A DNA stretch of 64,000 bases from an uncultured Eubacteriales bacterium (lineage in GTDB: Bacteria; Bacillota; Clostridia; Christensenellales; Aristaeellaceae). Location: positions 62,001 through 126,000 of the forward strand of contig CADCFG010000005.1 of assembly GCA_902800625.1 (NCBI GenBank). The letters run 5' to 3'. Under the pieces are notes generated by a model that made no database searches, was not told the origin of the DNA, and was given only the letters and a program-made list of their open reading frames with translations. Below are positions 58,437-64,000 of this stretch, in pieces (the first letter of the stretch is position 1; every line of letters begins with the position of its first letter). The translations under genes and the position numbers were made by a program.

Positions 58437-59603
58437 TCAGCGCAAACCCCGCCTGTCGCGTCCGCTCTTCCGGTAATACTCGGCCTTCGCGGCGTACATG
58501 GCCTGGTCCGCCTTCTTCACAAGTTCTTCAACGGTCAGCCCGGGATGTTCGTCCGCCAGCGCGTAACCGGCGGCCAGGCTGAGGCTCTGGACTTTATTCC
58601 CGGTCCAACTCCCGGTCTCCCGCTCCAGGCCCTGCAGCACCGCGTCCGCCTGCTCCTTGCCCATCTGCCCCAGCACCACGAACTCGTCGCCGCCGATGCG
58701 GAAGCAGCGGCCCGCGTCGCCGATGACCCGCTCGATGCACCGCGCTGCGCCGAAGATCAGCTCGTCGCCCGCGTCGTGGCCGATGGTGTCGTTGGTGGCC
58801 TTCAGGCCGTTGATGTCGATGGTGAAGGCAGCGAAGTCATCCGGCATCCAGGGCATCGCCCCATACTTCTCCATGGCCTTCATGTAGGCATGGCGGCTGT
58901 ACACGTCGGACAGCGCGTCCTTCATCAGCTGGGTTTGCTGCCTGCGGATGTGGGCGTCGGCGGACATCTGGTAGAATTCAGAGTAGTGGATGAACATCAG
59001 CACCGCGCCCATCGTCAGCGTGAAATAGGCCGTGCGGTATTCCCCGCCCAGCAGCTCCTGGATGGCGATGCCGACGATCACCAGCAGCAGCACGCTGTAC
59101 AGCGAGGCCCTGTTCTGCCGACGGTAGGCCGAGCCGTACACCATGAATTCCGCGCCGGTGAGGACGATGACCAGCAGGTACATGGCGATATAGATCGTGT
59201 ACAGCGGGCCGTGGGTATAGTGGTTTTTGGCGTCGATGACCACCATCCAGCCGTTGAAGGAGGCCACGATCTGGAACACCGCGTTGATGGCCAGGACGAT
59301 TATCAGCGCCTTGTTCCACCGGTCGCGCAGCTTCATCTGGGCGACGATGGCGCCGCCGGCCATGGGCGTGAGCACATAGTCGGCGCACTTCACCGCCGCC
59401 AGCGCCCACCTGGGGATGCTCTCGTTGCCGCTGAACTGTATGCCCGTCCATTCCGCCAGGGCGGACAGGGCGATGATCCCATAGGTCAGGTAAAAAAGCC
59501 TCTTGTCTTCCCGGGGGATCCAGCTGTTCTCCCACACCAGGATGCAGAGCACGCCCAGCGTCATCCAGGAGAGCGCAATGAGCGCGGTATAGTAGCTCAA
59601 CAT
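58437..59603 (-). CDS. Membrane-bound diguanylate cyclase (GGDEF)
   Basis: A 388-residue protein making c-di-GMP from two GTP. Seven to eight membrane helices occupy about 1-205 (a sensor of unknown signal), followed by a short linker helix and a GGDEF domain (about 215-385). The active site RIGGDEFVVLG (about 300-310) is intact, and FTIDINGLKATNDTIGHDAGDELI holds the metal- and base-binding residues. No clear RxxD inhibitory site is visible. The start follows GGAG at 8 nt. It opposes the EAL phosphodiesterase elsewhere in the window in c-di-GMP turnover. Confidence 0.9.
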   Translation of the reverse strand: MLSYYTALIALSWMTLGVLCILVWENSWIPREDKRLFYLTYGIIALSALAEWTGIQFSGNESIPRWALAAVKCADYVLTPMAGGAIVAQMKLRDRWNKALIIVLAINAVFQIVASFNGWMVVIDAKNHYTHGPLYTIYIAMYLLVIVLTGAEFMVYGSAYRRQNRASLYSVLLLVIVGIAIQELLGGEYRTAYFTLTMGAVLMFIHYSEFYQMSADAHIRRQQTQLMKDALSDVYSRHAYMKAMEKYGAMPWMPDDFAAFTIDINGLKATNDTIGHDAGDELIFGAARCIERVIGDAGRCFRIGGDEFVVLGQMGKEQADAVLQGLERETGSWTGNKVQSLSLAAGYALADEHPGLTVEELVKKADQAMYAAKAEYYRKSGRDRRGLR

Positions 59604-59728
59604 GACGGTCTCTCCTCCCCTCGCCGAATTGCGGTTCTATCCTTCCGCCTATTATTATAAACCAGCCGTGTGCGGCGCGCAAGGGAGTGTTCCATAACGT
59701 CACATTATTTTTTCACAATCCCTTGCTT

Positions 59729-59756
59729 TTGGCACAACGCTGGATTAATATATAAG
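59729..59756 (+). promoter_or_regulatory. Promoter of the XRE-receiver/kinase operon
   Basis: TTGGCA (59729-59734), 16 bp, TATAAG (59751-59756), about 25 nt before the ATG. Confidence 0.5.
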
Positions 59757-59780
59757 AAAACCAAATTGGAGCAACAGCGC

Positions 59781-60380
59781 ATGAATATGCTTTTCGCGGA
59801 AACGCTGCGCCGGCTGAGAACGGAAAGAAGGCTATCACAGCAGGAACTGGCCGATAAGATGTACGTCACCCGGTCCACCGTGGCCCGTTGGGAGAACGGC
59901 AGCCGCTTGCCGGACGCGGCGATGATCTCCCTGCTGTCCCGGTGCCTGGGCGTGGATGTGAACACGCTGCTCAACGCCGCCGCAGAGAGCGACGAGGCTC
60001 CGAACGTCATCATGGTGGACGACCGGCAGATCGTGCTCTCCGGCGGCCTGGCCATACTGGAAGAGGTGCTGCCCGGCGCCGCGATCACCGGCTTCACCCG
60101 GCCCTCCGAGGCCGTGGAATACGCCAGGAGCCACCGCGTCGCGCTGGCCTTCCTGGACATCGAACTGGGCAAGACCAGCGGGCTGGACCTGTGCCGCACG
60201 CTGCTTGAGATCAACCCCCGCACGAACGTGGTGTTCCTGACCGCCTATGTGGAATACTCCTTCGGCGCCTGGGGCACCGGGGCCAGCGGCTTCATGCTCA
60301 AGCCCATCACGGCTGACAGCGTGCGGGAACAGCTGAAGAACCTGCGGTATCCGTTTTGGCTGGGAGGCGACAGGGTGTGA
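59781..60380 (+). CDS. Response regulator with N-terminal XRE-type HTH
   Basis: A 199-residue regulator with the domains in unusual order. Residues 1-62 are a Cro/C1-type helix-turn-helix (RLSQQELADKMYVTRSTVARW), and 75-195 are a receiver domain: acidic pocket D80-D81, phospho-acceptor D126 (LAFLDIELG), T154 and K174 (LKPIT). All switch residues are present, so phosphorylation by the adjoining kinase is likely. Most regulators are receiver-first. The ATG at 59781 follows GGAG; upstream in-frame starts overlap the promoter. Its stop overlaps the kinase start by 4 nt (GTGA). Confidence 0.85.
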   Translation: MNMLFAETLRRLRTERRLSQQELADKMYVTRSTVARWENGSRLPDAAMISLLSRCLGVDVNTLLNAAAESDEAPNVIMVDDRQIVLSGGLAILEEVLPGAAITGFTRPSEAVEYARSHRVALAFLDIELGKTSGLDLCRTLLEINPRTNVVFLTAYVEYSFGAWGTGASGFMLKPITADSVREQLKNLRYPFWLGGDRV

Positions 60381-61648
60381 GCAGCTGGATAGACGAGGCG
60401 GGCTTCTTCCTCTGCGGCGCGATGCTGAGCCTGATGATCATGGGCCTTGTGAGCGTCGCCATCATGCCCGGCATGGATCGGTGGAACCGGCGCTATTTCA
60501 TCGTCCTTTTCTCGATTCTCGTGCTGTGCATCGGCTTCTTTACCGTAGACGAGATCGTCTACGACGATCCGAACCTGTTGCCGGTGGAAAAGATCGTCAG
60601 CTATTTTGAGTACCTGCTCGTCTCGATCCTGATCCCCCTGTCGACGATCCACCTGCTGCATGCCTGCGGGGAAGCCTGGTACCGCCATCCCCTCTTTCGG
60701 GTCGCGGCGGCCCTGTGGGGCGCATATTTCCTGATGCTGGAGATCGGCCAGTTCACGGACGTTTTTTACTTCTTCGCATCGGATAATCTGTTTTACTACG
60801 GTCCCTTGCACCCTCTGCTGATGCTTCCCATCACCGCAATCCTGCTGATCAACCTGTCGCAACTGCTTCGCTGGCGGAACAGGCTGTCCCGGAAGCATTA
60901 CGCCGCCTTCCTGGTCTACACGATCCCCATACTGTTGACGCTGATCATCCGCATGTTCGTATTTGACATGCTGTTCACCAGCCTGGGCAACATCATCAGC
61001 ATTTCCCTGTGCGCAAATTCGATGTACTCCATCATTCTCATGGATCAAATCGACCAGCATCTGCACCAGCAGAGGGAGATCGCCCACCAGCGCGCCAGCG
61101 TCATGGTGCTTCAAATGCGGCCCCACTTCATTCACAACACCATGACCAGCATCTACTACCTATGTGGACAGGACCCCAAAAAGGCCCAGCAGGTCACGCT
61201 GGACTTCAACACCTACCTGCGCCGGAACTTCACCGCCATTGCCAGCGACCACACCATCCCCTTCTCCGAGGAGCTGGAGCACACCCGGGCCTACCTGGCC
61301 GTGGAGCAGGCCCAGTTCGAGGATCGCCTGTTTGTGGAATACGATACGCCCCACACCCTGTTCCGACTGCCGCCGCTGACGCTGCAGCCCATCGTGGAAA
61401 ACGCCGTCAAGCACGGCATGGACCCGGACGCCGAGCCGCTGCGCATCGCCATCCGTACCCGCAGTACGGACAACGGCAGCGAGATCACCGTCTCCGACAA
61501 CGGCCCGGGCTTTGAGCCCGCGGACGACGACGAGCTGCACATCGCCCTGGCCAACATACAGCAGCGGCTGGAGATGATGTGCGACGGAAAGCTCGAGATA
61601 CTGCCCCGCGCGGAGGGCGGCACCGTCGTTCGGGTGACGATCCCCTGA
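60377..61648 (+). CDS. LytS/YpdA-type sensor histidine kinase
   Basis: A 423-residue membrane kinase. Six to seven helices occupy about 5-225 with no obvious ligand domain. The dimerisation/phosphoacceptor segment is VLQMRPHFIHNTMTSIYYLC (His near 250), of the His_kinase (PF06580) type rather than HisKA. The HATPase region has LQPIVENAVKHGM (N box) and SDNGPGF (G1). GTG at 60377 overlaps the receiver gene by 4 nt and has GGAGG 9 nt upstream, so the two are coupled. The signal is unknown. Confidence 0.9.
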   Translation: MSSWIDEAGFFLCGAMLSLMIMGLVSVAIMPGMDRWNRRYFIVLFSILVLCIGFFTVDEIVYDDPNLLPVEKIVSYFEYLLVSILIPLSTIHLLHACGEAWYRHPLFRVAAALWGAYFLMLEIGQFTDVFYFFASDNLFYYGPLHPLLMLPITAILLINLSQLLRWRNRLSRKHYAAFLVYTIPILLTLIIRMFVFDMLFTSLGNIISISLCANSMYSIILMDQIDQHLHQQREIAHQRASVMVLQMRPHFIHNTMTSIYYLCGQDPKKAQQVTLDFNTYLRRNFTAIASDHTIPFSEELEHTRAYLAVEQAQFEDRLFVEYDTPHTLFRLPPLTLQPIVENAVKHGMDPDAEPLRIAIRTRSTDNGSEITVSDNGPGFEPADDDELHIALANIQQRLEMMCDGKLEILPRAEGGTVVRVTIP

Positions 61649-61670
61649 CGGTCGGCGCGCGCATAAAGCG

Positions 61671-61704
61671 ACCGTGCCCGGAGCGTCAATGCCCCGGGCA
61701 CGGT
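61671..61704. terminator. Bidirectional terminator
   Basis: An 11-bp stem ACCGTGCCCGG / CCGGGCACGGT (61671-61681, 61694-61704), 12-nt loop, between the convergent kinase and P-type ATPase genes; short T-rich stretches follow on both sides. Confidence 0.65.
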
Positions 61705-61727
61705 ATTCATATTGGTTTTCCCTGGCG

Positions 61728-64000
61728 TCACGCCTCTTCAGCGGGCGCCTTCTTTTTCTCGGCGGCGCGCTCGATCAGCTTGAGCAGCTCCACCACCGGC
61801 ACGATGCACAGCGCGATGCCCATGGAGACGGCGTACTCGCGCAGGGTGATCTTCGCGAAGGAGAAGGCGTCCCGCAGGAAGGGGATGAACACCACCGCGG
61901 CGGTCATCAGCATTGAGAAGACCAGCGTCAGCCACAGCCAGCGGTTCTGCGTCTTCTCCGAGGCCAGCGAGCTCCGGCGGGAGCGCATGTTGAAGGCATG
62001 GAATATCTCCGTCATGCTCAGCGTGAGGAAGGCCATGGTCATGCCCTCCGTCGACTGCGCGATGGCCCAGGCCCCGGTGGACATGCGGATGGCTGTGAAG
62101 TAGCTCACCATGGTCAGCAGCGCGATCACAGCCCCCTGCAGGCACATGTCGAAGGCCAGGCCCCCGGCGAAAATCCCCTCCTCCGGGCGGCGGGGCGGCC
62201 GGCGCATGGTGTCCGGCTCGGCCTCCTCCATGCCCAGGGCGATGGCCGGGAAGGTATCGGTGATCAGGTTGATCCACAGGATGTGCACGGGCTTGAAGAT
62301 GGTGAAGCCCATCAGCGTGGACACGAACACCGCCAGCACTTCGGCCAGGTTCGCCGACAGCAGGTACTGGATGGCCTTGCGAATGTTGTCGTAGATTCGA
62401 CGGCCCTCGGCCACGGCGGAGACGATGGTGGCGAAGTTGTCGTCGGTCAGGATCATGTCCGCCACGGACTTCGTCACATCGGTGCCGGTGATGCCCATGC
62501 CCACGCCGATGTCCGCCTGTTTGATGGACGGCGCGTCGTTCACGCCGTCGCCGGTCATGGCGGTGACGCAATCAAGCCCCTGCCAGGCCTTCACGATGCG
62601 CACCTTGTTCTCCGGCTGCACCCGGGCATAGACGGAATAGCGCCGCACGTCCTGGGCGAAGGTCTGCTCGTCGATGGCGTCCAGCTCCGCGCCGGTGATG
62701 GCCTGCTGGCCGGGGTCCAGTATGCCCAGCTCCCTGGCAATGGCCACGGCGGTGTCCTTGTGGTCGCCGGTGATCATGATGGGCCGGATGCCCGCCTGGC
62801 GGCACAGGCCGATGGCGTCCTTCACCTCCGGGCGGATGGGGTCGATCATGCCGGACATGCCGATCCAGGTCAGATCCTGCTCCAGCTCCTCCGGCGCGTT
62901 CCCCGCGGGCCGAGCGTCATAGACGCGCTGGGCCGCCGCCAGCACGCGCAGCGCCTCGTCGGCCATGGCCTTGTAGGCCTGGTTGATCTCCGCGCGCATC
63001 TCCCCGGTCATGGGCACCGTCTGGCCGTTCACCCAGGCCTTCGTGCAGCGGCGCAGCACCTCGTCCGGCGCGCCCTTGGTGAACTGTATGAAGCCCTCGC
63101 CCGCCCTGGCGCGGTGCAGCGTGGTCATCATCTTGCGGATGGAATCAAAGGGCGCCTCGTCCACCCGGGGCAGGTCGGCCTCCAGGTCGTCCTTGATGAG
63201 GCCCGCCTTCGCGGCGTCGTTCACCAGGGCACACTCGGTGGCCTCGCCCACCGCCTCGCCGCCCTCCAGCTTCGCGTCGGAGGCCAGCGCCATGGCGGTC
63301 ATCAGCAGCCGCTCGTCTTCGGTGACCCGGCGCATGACCGTCATTTTGTTCTGGGTCAGGGTGCCGGTCTTGTCGGAGCAGATGATCCGGGTGCAGCCCA
63401 GGGTCTCCACCGCGGTCAGCTTGCGGATGATGGCGTGGTTTTTCGACATCTTCGTCACGCCGATGGACAGCAGGATCGTCACCACCGCGCTCAATCCCTC
63501 GGGGATGGCTGCCACGGCCAGCGACACGGCGATCATGAAGGTGTCCAGCACCGCCGCGCCGCCGTTTCGGATCAGGTTCACGACGAACACGAAGGCGCAG
63601 ATGATCAGGATCATGATCGACAGTTTCCGGCTCAGCTCGGTGAGCCGCTTCTGCAGCGGCGTCTGCTCGTCCTCGGCGCTGTGCAGCGCGTCGGCGATGC
63701 TGCCCATCTGGGTCTGCATGCCGGTGTTGGCCACCACGGCGCGGCCACGGCCATAGGTGACGGTGGAGCCCATGTAGACCATGTTGGTGCGGTCGCCCAG
63801 GGGCACGTCGCCGTTGTCCGCGGCGGTGAGCGCCTCCACCTGCTTGTCCACGTCCACGGACTCGCCGGTGAGCGCCGCCTCCTCCACCTTCATGGAGGCG
63901 GCCTCGATCAGCCGCGCATCGGCGGGCACCGCATCTCCGGCCTCCAGCACGATCACGTCGCCGGGCACCAGCTCCTCGGCCTTCACCGTCAGCTGGTGGC
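61728..64000 (-). CDS. P-type Ca2+-transporting ATPase (5' end outside window)
   Basis: A P2-type cation pump, most like bacterial PMCA/SERCA-type calcium ATPases, which export Ca2+ at the cost of ATP. About 757 codons are visible; 100-130 N-terminal residues lie beyond the window, as the frame is open to base 64000. Seen in order: actuator motif TGES, membrane helix AAIPEGLSAVVTILLSIG (P-E-G calcium-site motif), phosphorylation site CSDKTGTLTQ, the hinge TGDGVNDAP, and six C-terminal helices. The N and D of the TM6 region (NLITDTFPAIALG) support calcium. Regulation and partners are not visible. Confidence 0.92.
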   Translation of the reverse strand, partial: HQLTVKAEELVPGDVIVLEAGDAVPADARLIEAASMKVEEAALTGESVDVDKQVEALTAADNGDVPLGDRTNMVYMGSTVTYGRGRAVVANTGMQTQMGSIADALHSAEDEQTPLQKRLTELSRKLSIMILIICAFVFVVNLIRNGGAAVLDTFMIAVSLAVAAIPEGLSAVVTILLSIGVTKMSKNHAIIRKLTAVETLGCTRIICSDKTGTLTQNKMTVMRRVTEDERLLMTAMALASDAKLEGGEAVGEATECALVNDAAKAGLIKDDLEADLPRVDEAPFDSIRKMMTTLHRARAGEGFIQFTKGAPDEVLRRCTKAWVNGQTVPMTGEMRAEINQAYKAMADEALRVLAAAQRVYDARPAGNAPEELEQDLTWIGMSGMIDPIRPEVKDAIGLCRQAGIRPIMITGDHKDTAVAIARELGILDPGQQAITGAELDAIDEQTFAQDVRRYSVYARVQPENKVRIVKAWQGLDCVTAMTGDGVNDAPSIKQADIGVGMGITGTDVTKSVADMILTDDNFATIVSAVAEGRRIYDNIRKAIQYLLSANLAEVLAVFVSTLMGFTIFKPVHILWINLITDTFPAIALGMEEAEPDTMRRPPRRPEEGIFAGGLAFDMCLQGAVIALLTMVSYFTAIRMSTGAWAIAQSTEGMTMAFLTLSMTEIFHAFNMRSRRSSLASEKTQNRWLWLTLVFSMLMTAAVVFIPFLRDAFSFAKITLREYAVSMGIALCIVPVVELLKLIERAAEKKKAPAEEA

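Overview
The window is a gene-dense, GC-rich stretch with strong GGAGG-type ribosome binding sites, SigA-like promoters (TTGACA / 16-18 bp / TATAAT) that stand out as AT-rich islands, and hairpin terminators between convergent genes. Gene content points to an anaerobic Firmicute of class Clostridia: a Re-type citrate synthase, an Mgl sugar ABC transporter, a DUF6465-like protein, a BspA-like leucine-rich surface protein, an ECF transporter and a LytS-type kinase. A gut lineage near Christensenellales/Aristaeellaceae is my guess only. I saw no tRNA, rRNA, CRISPR array, transposase or phage gene.

Left part (1-9.1 kb, minus strand): a PfkB kinase cut by the window edge, a DinB/DUF3795 protein and its TetR regulator with a textbook promoter-operator, a sirtuin whose catalytic His is Gln (ADP-ribosylating SirTM-like), an alpha/beta hydrolase coupled to a cytidylate-kinase-like protein, and a 1099-residue secreted LRR/Ig-like protein.

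Central biosynthetic island (9.1-19.4 kb, plus strand): Re-citrate synthase, GntR/FCD regulator, aconitase and isocitrate dehydrogenase make 2-oxoglutarate, the precursor of glutamate. A second unit (argC, GNAT, argJ, argB, argD) takes glutamate to ornithine. The first unit has a TTGTATACAA palindrome on its promoter, a likely site for the encoded GntR protein. The second has ArgR-like boxes. A palindromic dispersed repeat separates them.

Middle (19.4-32.4 kb, mostly minus): an AraC/GyrI-type regulator, an aldo/keto reductase with a ferredoxin domain, an L,D-transpeptidase, aspartate kinase, a GH31 glycosidase, a complete ECF transporter (S component, fused double ATPase, EcfT), and an esterase/ATP-grasp ligase pair.

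Right part (32.4-64 kb): an mglBAC galactose-type ABC operon whose permease carries a ~220-residue N-terminal coiled coil; an APC permease; an EAL phosphodiesterase with a broken GGDEF domain followed by a nucleoside hydrolase; Tex; nitroreductase/NhaC/MATE; a GH3 glycosidase; a predicted preQ1 riboswitch controlling a queuosine-precursor-type transporter and a coupled SDR; a secreted NlpC/P60 protein; an NSS symporter; a histone-H1-like DUF6465-type protein; a diguanylate cyclase; a two-component pair whose regulator is an XRE-receiver fusion; and a P-type Ca2+ ATPase cut by the right edge.

The most noteworthy items are the preQ1-like leader, the citrate-to-arginine island with its two candidate operators, the SirTM-like sirtuin, the MglC extension and the XRE-receiver regulator.
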